A DNA stretch of 64,000 nucleotides from CAYMCO01 sp964388955 (GTDB taxonomy: Bacteria; Chloroflexota; Anaerolineae; Anaerolineales; E44-bin32), in the NCBI GenBank assembly GCA_964388955.1, contig CAYMCO010000029.1, positions 1 through 64,000 of the forward strand, in the 5' to 3' direction. A program made the translations under genes and the position numbers. Below, in pieces: positions 16,705 through 24,943 of the stretch (positions within the stretch are counted from its first letter, which is position 1; every line of letters begins with the position of its first letter). The notes under the pieces were generated by a model that searched no databases, was not told the origin of the DNA, and worked only from the letters and a program-made list of their open reading frames with translations.

Positions 16705-18117
16705 TTAGCCGATGGAGCCTTCCATCTGCAGCTGCACCAAGCGGTTCATCTCAACCGCATATTCCATTGGCAGCTCCTTCACCAGCGGTTCAATGAAGCC
16801 CGAAACCACCATCGTCGTGGACTCTTCTTCACTCAACCCCCGGCTCATCAAATAGAAGAGTTGCTCCTCTCCCACTTTGCTTACCGAGGCCTCATGGCCA
16901 ATTGTGACGTCATCCTCGTCGATCTCAATATAGGGGTATGTGTCGGAGCGGGACTTGGGATCCAGCAGCAGCGCGTCGCACACCACGTTGGATTTCGAAC
17001 CCACCGCGCCCTTATGCACCTTCAACAGTCCGCGATAGGAGGCCCGGCCGCCCGCCTTGCTGATCGACTTTGAGGTCACTTTGCTCGTTGTATACGGCGC
17101 GACGTGGATCGCCTTTCCGCCCGCGTCCTGGTGCTGGCCCTCACCGGCGAACGCCATGGAGAGAATCTCTCCGTGCGCGCCCTTCCCTACCAGGTAGATC
17201 GATGGATACTTCATGGTCAACTTGCTTCCCAGATTGGCGTCCACCCACTCGTGCTGTGCCTCTTCATGAACGATGGCGCGCTGCGTCACCAGGTTGTATA
17301 CGTTTGTTGACCAGTTTTGGATCGTCGTGTAGCGCGAACGCGCCCCGCGCTTGACCACGATTTCGATCACTCCGCTGTGGAAGGAATCCGTGCTGTAGAT
17401 CGGCGCCGTGCAGCCTTCGACGTAGTGGACCTGAGCGCCCTCGTCCACGATGATGAGGGTTCTTTCGAACTGGCCCATGTTGGCAATGTTCAGCCGGAAA
17501 TAGGCCTGCAGCGGCAGATCCACCTTCACGCCCGGCGGAACATAGATGAACGATCCGCCGGACCACACCGCGCTGTTCAAGGCCGCGAACTTGTTGTCGG
17601 TATATGGGATGACTGTGCCGAAGTACTCTCGGAACAGATCGGGGTGCCTTCGCAGCCCCTCCTCGATACTCAGGAAGATCACACCCTGCTCAGCCAGGTG
17701 CTCCTGCACCTTGTGGTAGACCATCTCGGATTCGTACTGCGCCCCCACACCCGCCAGGAATTTGCGCTCCGCCTCCGGGATTCCCAACCTCTCGAAGGTC
17801 TGCTTGATCTGGTCGGGGACGTCATCCCACGACTGGCCCTCTTGATCGGCCGGCCTCACGTAGTAGTAGATGTCATCCAGATTCAGTTTGCTCAGATCCC
17901 CGCCCCAGGTGGGTATCGGCCGCGCCATGAAGTGCTCCAACGCCTTCAGGCGGAAGTCCAACATCCATTTCGGCTCTTCCTTCATGGCGGATATCTGTTC
18001 TACCACCCCGCGGTCCAACCCCTTGCGAGTCTTGAAAACCGAGACGTCGGGATCAGAGAACCCATACTTGTATTGTCCGATGCCCTTCAGTGCTTCTACA
18101 TCCTGCCTGGTCGCCAT
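16705..18117 (-). CDS. sufB: SufB, Fe-S assembly scaffold subunit
   Basis: Core scaffold subunit of SufBC2D, 470 aa, on which Fe-S clusters are built. Family marks are the N-terminal GLDRGVVEQISAMKEEP region, VIPYTDNKFAALNSAVWSGG in the middle, YVEGCTAPIYSTDSFHSGV in the beta helix, and the C-terminal GHEASVSKVGEEQLFYLMSRG. The ribosome binding site GAGGGGTAGGT is strong and begins within the 3' end of sufC, four bases separating the sufC stop from this ATG. Confidence 0.97.
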   Translation of the reverse strand: MATRQDVEALKGIGQYKYGFSDPDVSVFKTRKGLDRGVVEQISAMKEEPKWMLDFRLKALEHFMARPIPTWGGDLSKLNLDDIYYYVRPADQEGQSWDDVPDQIKQTFERLGIPEAERKFLAGVGAQYESEMVYHKVQEHLAEQGVIFLSIEEGLRRHPDLFREYFGTVIPYTDNKFAALNSAVWSGGSFIYVPPGVKVDLPLQAYFRLNIANMGQFERTLIIVDEGAQVHYVEGCTAPIYSTDSFHSGVIEIVVKRGARSRYTTIQNWSTNVYNLVTQRAIVHEEAQHEWVDANLGSKLTMKYPSIYLVGKGAHGEILSMAFAGEGQHQDAGGKAIHVAPYTTSKVTSKSISKAGGRASYRGLLKVHKGAVGSKSNVVCDALLLDPKSRSDTYPYIEIDEDDVTIGHEASVSKVGEEQLFYLMSRGLSEEESTTMVVSGFIEPLVKELPMEYAVEMNRLVQLQMEGSIG

Positions 18118-18121
18118 ATAC

Positions 18122-18907
18122 CTACCCCTCAGATACTAGGTCTGGTTCGTTTCGCTCACGCACCCAGTCGTACCCTTTCGCCTCCAGATGCTCTGCCAGT
18201 TCTGCGCCGCCGGATTCCACGATGCGGCCATCCAGCATCACATGCACGAAATTCGGTTTGATGTAATTCAATATCCTCTGATAGTGGGTGATGATCAACA
18301 CCCCCAGATCAGGCCCGGCCAAGGCATTCACCCCCGAGGCCACGATGCGCAGCGCGTCGATATCCAGGCCCGAATCGGTCTCATCCAGAATCGCGATCTC
18401 CGGCTCCAGGCTGGCTAGCTGCAGGATCTCCGCCCGCTTCTTCTCCCCTCCAGAGAAGCCGTCATTCAGATATCGGCCCGCGAACTCGTGCGGCATTTTC
18501 AGCAGGTCCATCTTTTCCTTCAACATCTTGCGGAATTGCGGCACCGGGATTCCCTTGTCCTCCGGATCCGCCGCATGCCGCTTTGCGTTGATCGCCGTGC
18601 GCAGGAAGTTGGCCACCGACACGCCGGGGATCGATACCGGGTACTGGAATGCCAGGAACAGGCCCATCCGCGCCCGTTCATCCGGCCTCAAATCCAGGAT
18701 GTTCTGCCCTTTGAACACGGCCTCTCCACTGATCACCTCGTAGTTGGGATGGCCCATCAACACATTTGCCAGGGTCGATTTTCCGGTCCCGTTGGGCCCC
18801 ATCAAGGCATGGATCTCTCCGGGCCGCACCGTCAGGTAGACCCCCTTCAGGATTTCCTTGCCATCGATGCCTGCATGCAGGTCCTTGATCTCCAGCGTCT
18901 CTGCCAT
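18122..18907 (-). CDS. sufC: SufC, Fe-S assembly ATPase
   Basis: ABC-type ATPase of 261 aa that drives conformational change in the SufBC2D scaffold; it is cytosolic and has no transport partner. Walker A is GPNGTGKST (37-45), the signature is SGGEKKR (152-158) and Walker B is AILDETDSGLD (172-182); the SufC-type DETDSGLD is diagnostic. First gene of the operon, with GGAGG six bases before ATG 18907, and downstream of a strong promoter that overlaps the sufR control region. Confidence 0.97.
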   Translation of the reverse strand: MAETLEIKDLHAGIDGKEILKGVYLTVRPGEIHALMGPNGTGKSTLANVLMGHPNYEVISGEAVFKGQNILDLRPDERARMGLFLAFQYPVSIPGVSVANFLRTAINAKRHAADPEDKGIPVPQFRKMLKEKMDLLKMPHEFAGRYLNDGFSGGEKKRAEILQLASLEPEIAILDETDSGLDIDALRIVASGVNALAGPDLGVLIITHYQRILNYIKPNFVHVMLDGRIVESGGAELAEHLEAKGYDWVRERNEPDLVSEG

Positions 18908-18966
18908 TCACTTCCTCCATATTAATCGACGCTTCGCCACCCATGAGGCCGGCGAACTCACGCGGC

Positions 18967-19049
18967 ATTATAGCACGCACCGCCAGGGCAGTCAATATTT
19001 ATCATAAATATTTTAAATATTGACAATTTTCGCCCGTACGTGCTATACT
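18967..19049. promoter_or_regulatory. Divergent suf operon / sufR promoters with shared operator
   Basis: The minus-strand promoter for the suf operon is TTGACT (18995-18990), 17-bp spacer, TATAAT (18972-18967). The plus-strand promoter for sufR is TTGACA (19020-19025), 18-bp spacer, TATACT (19044-19049). The -35 boxes lie in the arms of a perfect 10-bp inverted repeat, GTCAATATTT (18991-19000) and AAATATTGAC (19015-19024). A nested repeat AATATTTA-TCA-TAAATATT fills the left part. One bound repressor would block both promoters; SufR is the obvious candidate. Promoter calls are from sequence; the repressor identity is inferred. Confidence 0.85.
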
Positions 19050-19055
19050 GCCCTC

Positions 19056-19688
19056 ATGGCAACACAGACTCGGGATGTGATACTGCGCACTCTGCGCTCC
19101 AAAGGCAAGTGCGATATCAAGGAGCTCGCTGAGGCCGCTGGCGTTTCCCCCGTCTCCGTGCGCCATCACATCTCCAACTTGCTGGCCGATCAACTCATCG
19201 ACGCGGAAGAGGTCCGCCAGGGCGTCGGCCGGCCGCATTATGTCTACTCACTCACCGAGTTGGGGATGGAGCGTTTTCCCAAGCGATACGTGCGTCTCAC
19301 AAACCGCCTGCTGGAAGAGATGAAGGACGTGCTCCCCGAGGAGAAGATCCGGCAGTTGCTCGAGGGGATCTCAGCCAGCATGGCGGAGGAATATGCCGGC
19401 GCCCTCCAGGGGCAGCCGCTCCCCGAGCGCATCCGGCGCTTGCTCGACTTCCTGACCGAAGAGGGCTTTGAGGCGGAGCTGCATGACAAAGGCGACCACC
19501 TGGTGGTGCGCGAGCTTTCCTGCCCCTATGTGCACCTGAGCATGCGCCACCCGGAAATCTGCAACGTCGATCGGGATTTCATCGCCACTGCCCTGTCCCT
19601 GCCGGTCGAGCGAGTGAACTGCCTCGCCAGCGGGGATTCTTTCTGCACTTTCGAGGTGAAACTGGGAGAGCTCTTGGAGGAGGCGTGA
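19056..19688 (+). CDS. sufR: SufR-type Fe-S cluster-sensing repressor
   Basis: DeoR/ArsR-like winged-helix regulator, 210 aa. The helix-turn-helix covers about residues 8-60 (IKELAEAAGVSPVSVRHHISNL region). A C-terminal sensor half holds Cys156, Cys169, Cys189 and Cys197; the Cys-x12-Cys spacing matches the SufR cluster-ligand pattern. SufR holds a Fe-S cluster and represses suf genes when clusters are plentiful. The gene is divergent from sufC and shares its operator. The ATG lies only seven bases after the -10 hexamer and has no ribosome binding site, so its mRNA is probably leaderless. Confidence 0.9.
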   Translation: MATQTRDVILRTLRSKGKCDIKELAEAAGVSPVSVRHHISNLLADQLIDAEEVRQGVGRPHYVYSLTELGMERFPKRYVRLTNRLLEEMKDVLPEEKIRQLLEGISASMAEEYAGALQGQPLPERIRRLLDFLTEEGFEAELHDKGDHLVVRELSCPYVHLSMRHPEICNVDRDFIATALSLPVERVNCLASGDSFCTFEVKLGELLEEA

Positions 19689-19692
19689 CGGT

Positions 19693-20040
19693 GTGAGCGA
19701 AGAGGCCGCTGTTCCGAAGACCCTGTGGGAAGTAGATTCGACCCACGCCGAGTTGGGGCAGAAGATCCGCGCAGGGCTGCGGGAAATCAAAGATCCCGAG
19801 CTGGGGTTGAACGTCATTGAACTCGGCCTGGTCCGCGAGGTGCGCATCGAGGATTCCACGGTCAGGGTGCGCATGATCCTGACCACGCCCTTCTGCCCCT
19901 ACGGTCCGGCGTTGCTCGACCAGACCCGTTTGCAGGTGGAGCAAATGGCTGAGATGGACGCCACCATCGAATTGGGTATGGAGCCCTGGCATCCACAGCT
20001 CATGGAGGAGGGCGCCGCCGCGGACTGGGGTTTCTTCTAA
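19693..20040 (+). CDS. sufT: SufT-like DUF59 (MIP18 family) protein
   Basis: Single MIP18/DUF59 domain of 115 aa, related to SufT and eukaryotic CIAO2, which help mature Fe-S proteins. The conserved features are the KDPELGLNVIELGLVREV motif and the Cys in TTPFCPYGP, where the family keeps its reactive cysteine. GTG start, four bases after the sufR stop, with GGAGG inside the sufR 3' end, so the two are cotranscribed. The location beside sufR supports a role in Fe-S supply. The symbol is by similarity and position; PaaD-like relatives exist. Confidence 0.85.
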   Translation: MSEEAAVPKTLWEVDSTHAELGQKIRAGLREIKDPELGLNVIELGLVREVRIEDSTVRVRMILTTPFCPYGPALLDQTRLQVEQMAEMDATIELGMEPWHPQLMEEGAAADWGFF

Positions 20041-20065
20041 CCCAAAGGCTGTGCCCATCCGTCCA

Positions 20066-20097
20066 AACCGGCCGGCGCTTTCCGGCCGGTTGCTGTT
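20066..20097 (+). terminator. Terminator of sufR-sufT
   Basis: Perfect 10-bp stem AACCGGCCGG/CCGGCCGGTT with a 6-nt loop, followed by GCTGTTT. It lies 25 bp after the sufT stop. Confidence 0.75.
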
Positions 20098-20123
20098 TCG
20101 GCGATGCGCGCTCACGGCAGAGG

Positions 20124-20441
20124 CTAGGCCCGGTCCACCTGCATCTCTCGCTCTTGTCCCTGCCGTCCAGCGATTCCCAACAGCCCCAGCATTGCGATGA
20201 GCAGGCGAAAGGCCATGCCCAGGGAGGCGGCGATCAACGCAAAGACGACCACCGCCAGGAACAAAAGCGTCCACTGCGAGGGGAGATCCCCTTGCTGATA
20301 GGTTACAATCCGGCCACGCAGCCGGCGGACGAAATTCGGGTTGGGCGACACGGGCACGAGCGTCTCCTCAAGCAAGCCCACCAATTCGCGCATGCCGATT
20401 GAGACGCCTGAGGATTTCTTCGCACTCATCTTCCGCTCCAT
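20124..20441 (-). CDS. Small membrane protein downstream of ECF sigma, possible anti-sigma factor
   Basis: Protein of 105 aa with a cytoplasmic N-terminal half and one long or two short hydrophobic segments (about residues 57-92), ending in a charged tail. It lies 54 bp after the sigma factor gene on the same strand, the usual place for an anti-sigma factor. The N-terminal half has no zinc-finger HxxxCxxC motif of classic anti-sigma proteins, so function rests on position and topology. Start could be ATG 20441 or 20429. Confidence 0.55.
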   Translation of the reverse strand: MERKMSAKKSSGVSIGMRELVGLLEETLVPVSPNPNFVRRLRGRIVTYQQGDLPSQWTLLFLAVVVFALIAASLGMAFRLLIAMLGLLGIAGRQGQEREMQVDRA

Positions 20442-20495
20442 TTGATCGGGGAGCAGGGGCTGCCAAGTGCTGTCATCTCCCCACCATCTCCCCTC

Positions 20496-21116
20496 CTACC
20501 GCTCCAGGCCCTCGCCCTGGAGATCCTCGCCTGATCCGGTTTGGGCAATCGCCTCCGCCAGATCCTCCCTCAGGGCGTTCAAGGTCCGGTGATACAGGCT
20601 CTTGATGGCCCCCTCCGTTCGGCCCATGATCTCACCGATTTGCGCGTTGGAGAGGCGCTCTACGAATTTCAGAATCAGCAGCTGCTGCCGATCTGCCGGC
20701 AGGCCACGAACGACCTCCAAGAGGATGTCTCGCTCCTCATGCGAAATCGCCTCCGTCTCCGGGTGACTGCTCGCCCCCGTGATCAGCATCCGCTCATCCA
20801 ATGCAACCACGGGGCGCCGGTTTCGATCCCGATGCCAATTGGCGACCAGATTGTGGGCGATGCGGTAGAGCCAGGCCGAAAAGGGCACCCCCTTGTCCTT
20901 GAACTGAGGGATGTGATGCAGCGCGCGCTCGAACACGCGCGCCGTCAGATCCTCCGCCACATGGCTGTTCCCGGTCCGGTAGTATACGTAGCTGTAGATC
21001 CTCTCCACGTGCTGCTCGTACAGCTCGCCGAAGGCTGACGGATCCTTCTTCGCCCGGCGGACCATGGCCCGCTCATCATCCCGCGGGTCTCCTTGGCGCT
21101 CATCCGCCTCTGGCAT
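20496..21116 (-). CDS. ECF-family RNA polymerase sigma factor
   Basis: Sigma-70 family ECF factor of 206 aa. Region 2 covers about residues 25-95 (AFGELYEQHVERIYSYVYYRTG, then the AWLYRIAHNLVANWHRD segment) and region 4 about residues 130-185 (LPADRQQLLILKFVERLSNAQIGEIMGRTEGAIKSLYHR region). There is no region 1.1 or 3. It follows DUF4129 by about 40 bp in the MoxR-DUF58 block and precedes a small membrane protein. Target promoters are unknown. Confidence 0.92.
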   Translation of the reverse strand: MPEADERQGDPRDDERAMVRRAKKDPSAFGELYEQHVERIYSYVYYRTGNSHVAEDLTARVFERALHHIPQFKDKGVPFSAWLYRIAHNLVANWHRDRNRRPVVALDERMLITGASSHPETEAISHEERDILLEVVRGLPADRQQLLILKFVERLSNAQIGEIMGRTEGAIKSLYHRTLNALREDLAEAIAQTGSGEDLQGEGLER

Positions 21117-21157
21117 AGCCGTCGCTCACCTATACAAACCCCGCCCATTGCCAATAG

Positions 21158-22705
21158 TTATACAACTTCATCCCCCGCTTCAGTCCTCCCGGCACCCGCC
21201 TCCTCAGCCGCACCGTCCGGCGCCCGTTTGCGCATCACCTCCGTTCGCAGGTGTTGCCAGCTGCTTCGAACCCCTTGCAGGTCGATAACCTCGTCTGGGA
21301 ACTCCCCGTAGCGCACCTTGTTGTACGCCTGGGTGATCAGCAGCGCCGCTGATTGGGCGTCGGGGTAGCTGAGTCGCAGACGGGAGGAGAACTCAAGTGG
21401 GGTCTCCGATGGCCTGCGCTCAATCCCACGCTCCGCCGCCAGCCGTAGGAACCGGGCGTATATCCGCCTGACGACGGATTCCAGCCAGCGCCTGCGCAAA
21501 CCTGCCGCGAAACGCCGCGGGTCCAACGCCTCGCCCGCTCGGCGGAGGCGGTTCCGCAGATCATCCATGAGCGCCTGGCGCGAAAAGAGGCTTTCTCCCT
21601 CATCCGAGTCTTCCGCCCCAGACCGCCCCCCCTCCCGGCGCGCGAAAAGCACTACCCCGACCACCACCACAAGAAGAATGGCGCCCAACAGCAGCAAGAT
21701 CAGGGTCTCCCCATGCGCGTTGATCCATGCGATCCAACCGGCATCCGCGCCGGTCCGGCGCTGGAGCTCGGACATCCAGTCCTGCACCTCGTTCAGATCC
21801 AGAGGCCTCGGGATCTGGGTCTCATCGCCCGGATTGAAACTGCGCAGCGCCTGATAGATGGTGAGAAAAAGCACGAATAGCACCGGCGCCAGCACGAGCT
21901 GCAGCAGGGCGAACAGCCCCTTTCCGAACGTGCGCGCGACGTCGAACGCGGCGGAGGTGCCAAGCACCCTGCCTGCGAGGGCACCGGCGGCAATGGTCAA
22001 CAACACCAGGGCCGCCAATCCCAACGCCCAGCCCCGGCCGAAGGGGTTCTGCCGCGCCCCGGGACCTCGGGCGATGCTCTGGGCGCGGCTGATCGACATG
22101 GCCAGCAGCGCGGCGCCAAAGGCCAGCGGCAGGATTTCCAGCAGCGGCCGTACTCCGCCGCCTCGCTGGAATACTCCCTCGATCGCGAGCAACAACACAA
22201 TCAACCGGAAGCGAAAGCCCACCCCCTGAGGCGACAATGGGGACGCCCCAGCTGCCGCGCCGCCGCGCCACCACGCGTATACAACGCCCATCAGCACGAC
22301 GATGACCACCACCAGCCGGTCGATCACCAAGTCCACCAGCCGGATGGGATCCGCGAACAACACCCCCAAGCTCGTATCCAGATTGGATAGGATTATCGCC
22401 TGCATGGCAATCGCCAACAGTCCCAGCAGGGCCATGGTTTGAACCACATCTCGCAGAATCGCCGGGAGCCCTGCGCCCGCCATCCAGCGATTGCCATACA
22501 GCGCCAGCAGGGCGATGGCGGCCAGCAGCGCCGTCGCGCCGAAAGTGCTCCATCCTCGCAGCGGTGACATTGTCGTCCGGAAGACCGGGACAACCCAGCT
22601 CAACTCCATCAACAACGCGAAGTAAATCCCCAGCTCATGCTGCGTCGCCCACCTGAAGAGCCCGCCCCCTTGACGGGTCCCGCTCTCGGCTGCAGTTCCG
22701 GTCAT
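21158..22705 (-). CDS. Membrane protein with C-terminal DUF4129 domain
   Basis: Protein of 515 aa with many hydrophobic segments in residues 20-300, one more at about 345-370, and a soluble C-terminal DUF4129 region (RRPSETPLEFSSRL and AYNKVRYGEFP). DUF4129 proteins accompany MoxR ATPases and DUF58 proteins, often with a transglutaminase domain that is absent here. Function is not established. The ATG overlaps the DUF58 stop by four bases (ATGA), so translation is coupled. Confidence 0.82.
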   Translation of the reverse strand: MTGTAAESGTRQGGGLFRWATQHELGIYFALLMELSWVVPVFRTTMSPLRGWSTFGATALLAAIALLALYGNRWMAGAGLPAILRDVVQTMALLGLLAIAMQAIILSNLDTSLGVLFADPIRLVDLVIDRLVVVIVVLMGVVYAWWRGGAAAGASPLSPQGVGFRFRLIVLLLAIEGVFQRGGGVRPLLEILPLAFGAALLAMSISRAQSIARGPGARQNPFGRGWALGLAALVLLTIAAGALAGRVLGTSAAFDVARTFGKGLFALLQLVLAPVLFVLFLTIYQALRSFNPGDETQIPRPLDLNEVQDWMSELQRRTGADAGWIAWINAHGETLILLLLGAILLVVVVGVVLFARREGGRSGAEDSDEGESLFSRQALMDDLRNRLRRAGEALDPRRFAAGLRRRWLESVVRRIYARFLRLAAERGIERRPSETPLEFSSRLRLSYPDAQSAALLITQAYNKVRYGEFPDEVIDLQGVRSSWQHLRTEVMRKRAPDGAAEEAGAGRTEAGDEVV

Positions 22706-23913
22706 GGCACCACCTCGAACTGGTCCAACGGCCGATGAATAACATCCACACCCGGGACAAACGGCGGTGCTTCCTCAGCCAGTGAGAAGACCACGCACCG
22801 CCGTGTGCGGGCCCGGAGGCGGAGAAGCGCTTCCAGCAATTCTGGAGGCGTAATGCCGGTGACCACCAGCAACGTCGAGCCGTACTCCAGATGCGGAGCC
22901 TGCTGAAGCAGGAATTGTTCAAAGGGCGCAGATACGAACGGGGTCAACGCAGCCAGCATCTCGAGGATTTGCGGGAGATGGCGTGGGGACCGCCCCGGCG
23001 GGATCCGAAAAGGCTGTGCCCCACGGGCCACCGCCCCGTTGGATATCAAGCCCACCCTGAATCCCTGCTCGTAAGCTTCCATGATCAGGGAGGCCGCGGT
23101 CACCACCAGCGCCTCCAGCATTTCGGGCAGATACCCCATCCAATAGCGGGCCAAGGTGGTCACGTTGAGACAGACGATCAGATCCGTGCCCGACACCGGC
23201 TGGAACACCCGGCTCTGCAGCTCACCGGTGCGTGCGGTAGCGGGCCAATGGATACGGCGAAATCCATCCTGCGGTTGATAGTCCCGCACTCCGATCGGTT
23301 GGGTGACATCTTCGAACAGCCTGCGCCGGCTGCTCCGCACCCCAAAGGGATCCTCGGCCCGCAGGCCCAACTCACGCACCGGCCGGACCTTCGGGAAGAC
23401 CACCAATTGCTCCTGCTTCTCCCCCACCTTCTCCGAATAGAAGAGCCCAAAAGGGTCGCCGGATCGCAGCATCACCGGCCCGACTCGATACAAACCCCGG
23501 GTCCTAAAGAGCAGTTCAAAGGAACGCCGCACCTTGGCGAAGCCGCGCATCACGAGCACCAGACTTAGGGCGCCTTCGCCGCCCCCCTCTCCCTGCTCCG
23601 AAAAGGCCGCGTCCGTCGGGCTGACCTCATACGGCCATGGATCAACGCATTTCAGCCACGCCAGGGGGAAGAGTTTACGGTTTTCCACCTCGATTTCTAC
23701 GCCCACGCTCTCGCCTGGAAAGGCCCGCCGGTACTGCGGGCGGCGGGCATGGCGCACCTCTCGCAGAGCCTCGCGGTTCCACAACCAGGAGAATGCCAGC
23801 ACGACACCCATCATTCCGACCAGCGCCAGCACACCGGTCGAGCCGAGCAGGTAGCCAAGTATTAAGAGGAAGACCGTCAGCCGTACCCAGGCCTCGCTCA
23901 GCGTTACCCGCAT
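22702..23913 (-). CDS. DUF58 domain protein (vWA-like)
   Basis: Protein of 403 aa. Two N-terminal membrane segments (about residues 12-45) are followed by a beta-rich region and the DUF58 motif: SRRRLFEDVTQPIGVRDY then DGFRRIHWPATARTGELQ, with the vWA-like domain (DLIVCLNVTT) after it. DUF58 proteins are typical partners of MoxR ATPases in complex assembly or envelope maturation. ATG 23913 lies four bases after the moxR stop; a longer start upstream would overlap moxR. Confidence 0.88.
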   Translation of the reverse strand: MRVTLSEAWVRLTVFLLILGYLLGSTGVLALVGMMGVVLAFSWLWNREALREVRHARRPQYRRAFPGESVGVEIEVENRKLFPLAWLKCVDPWPYEVSPTDAAFSEQGEGGGEGALSLVLVMRGFAKVRRSFELLFRTRGLYRVGPVMLRSGDPFGLFYSEKVGEKQEQLVVFPKVRPVRELGLRAEDPFGVRSSRRRLFEDVTQPIGVRDYQPQDGFRRIHWPATARTGELQSRVFQPVSGTDLIVCLNVTTLARYWMGYLPEMLEALVVTAASLIMEAYEQGFRVGLISNGAVARGAQPFRIPPGRSPRHLPQILEMLAALTPFVSAPFEQFLLQQAPHLEYGSTLLVVTGITPPELLEALLRLRARTRRCVVFSLAEEAPPFVPGVDVIHRPLDQFEVVP

Positions 23914-23917
23914 ACAC

Positions 23918-24859
23918 TCACTCTTCCACGGGGACCGGCACTCCGGAGACCACGTCGTCAACGAGGTCTGCGACCTCCCGGCCCCTCAGCTGTGCCTGCG
24001 GCGATATCATCAACCGGTGGGTGAGCACAAACGGGGCCATCCGCTTGACATCGTCAGGGATGACGTATTCCCGGCCCTGGATCGCCGCCCATGCCTGCGC
24101 CATCATGAACAACCCCAGGGTCGCGCGTGGGCTGGCGCCGAGGTCGATTTCCGGGTTTTCACGCGTCGCCCGGGCGACGGCGACGACATAATTGCGCACC
24201 GAGGTTTCCAGGCGCACGTCCTGCCGCAGGCGCCCCAGCTCCAGGATTTCCTCCGGGCTGGTAACCGCCCCCAAGGAGGCCAGCGGATCCCCCGCCCGGA
24301 AGCGCACCAGGATGTCGTTTTCCTCCGCTTCGTCCGGATAGCCGATCACCAGGCGCATTAAGAACCGATCCAGCTGCGCCTCGGGCAGGGGGAACGTACC
24401 CTCCAACTCGACCGGGTTCTGAGTCGCCAGGACCAGAAAAGGGCGCGGCACCCCGCGGGACACGCCGTCCACCGTCACCTGCCGCTCCTGCATCGCCTCC
24501 AGCAAAGCAGACTGGGTGCGCGGGGTGGCGCGGTTGATCTCGTCCGCCAGGACGATCTGGCTCATCACAGGCCCCGGACGGTATTCAAAGCTCTGCATTT
24601 TCTGGTTGAACCAGTTGATTCCCGTCACATCAGAGGGCAGCAGATCGGGCGTGAACTGGATCCGCTGAAATGTGCAGCCGAGCGATGCCGCAAGAGAGCG
24701 CGCCAACGTCGTCTTCCCGATTCCCGGGACATCCTCCAGCAGGATATGCCCCTCGCACAAGACCGCCGCCAACGCCATATCGATGACCTCACCCTTGCCG
24801 ACGATCACCTGCTGTATGTTTTCGCGGATCCTCCGCGCCACCTGGCTGACTTTTCCCAT
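23918..24859 (-). CDS. MoxR-family AAA+ ATPase
   Basis: AAA+ chaperone-like ATPase of 313 aa. Walker A is EDVPGIGKTTLAR, Walker B is IVLADEINRATPRTQSALLEAMQE, sensor 1 is LATQNPVELEGTFPLPEAQLDRF, and the C-terminal lid covers about residues 240-300. MoxR proteins help mature or load cofactors into partners, here likely the DUF58 and DUF4129 membrane proteins downstream. ATG 24859 matches the family's N-terminus; the frame extends much further upstream across the dinG start but that part is antisense to dinG. A minus-strand -10 TATACT lies at 24900-24895. Confidence 0.93.
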   Translation of the reverse strand: MGKVSQVARRIRENIQQVIVGKGEVIDMALAAVLCEGHILLEDVPGIGKTTLARSLAASLGCTFQRIQFTPDLLPSDVTGINWFNQKMQSFEYRPGPVMSQIVLADEINRATPRTQSALLEAMQERQVTVDGVSRGVPRPFLVLATQNPVELEGTFPLPEAQLDRFLMRLVIGYPDEAEENDILVRFRAGDPLASLGAVTSPEEILELGRLRQDVRLETSVRNYVVAVARATRENPEIDLGASPRATLGLFMMAQAWAAIQGREYVIPDDVKRMAPFVLTHRLMISPQAQLRGREVADLVDDVVSGVPVPVEE

Positions 24860-24894
24860 GTCTCGCCTCTTGTCCCTCACCCCTTCGAGGCGCG

Positions 24895-24930
24895 AGTATA
24901 GCATGGATCGCGGGGCCCCAATGTTATAAT
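24895..24930. promoter_or_regulatory. Divergent moxR/dinG -10 elements
   Basis: Minus strand: TATACT at 24900-24895, about 35 bp before the moxR ATG. Plus strand: consensus TATAAT at 24925-24930, 13 bases before the dinG ATG, giving a leader of about seven bases. Neither has a clear -35 box. Confidence 0.5.
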
Positions 24931-24943
24931 CCAAGACCACAGG

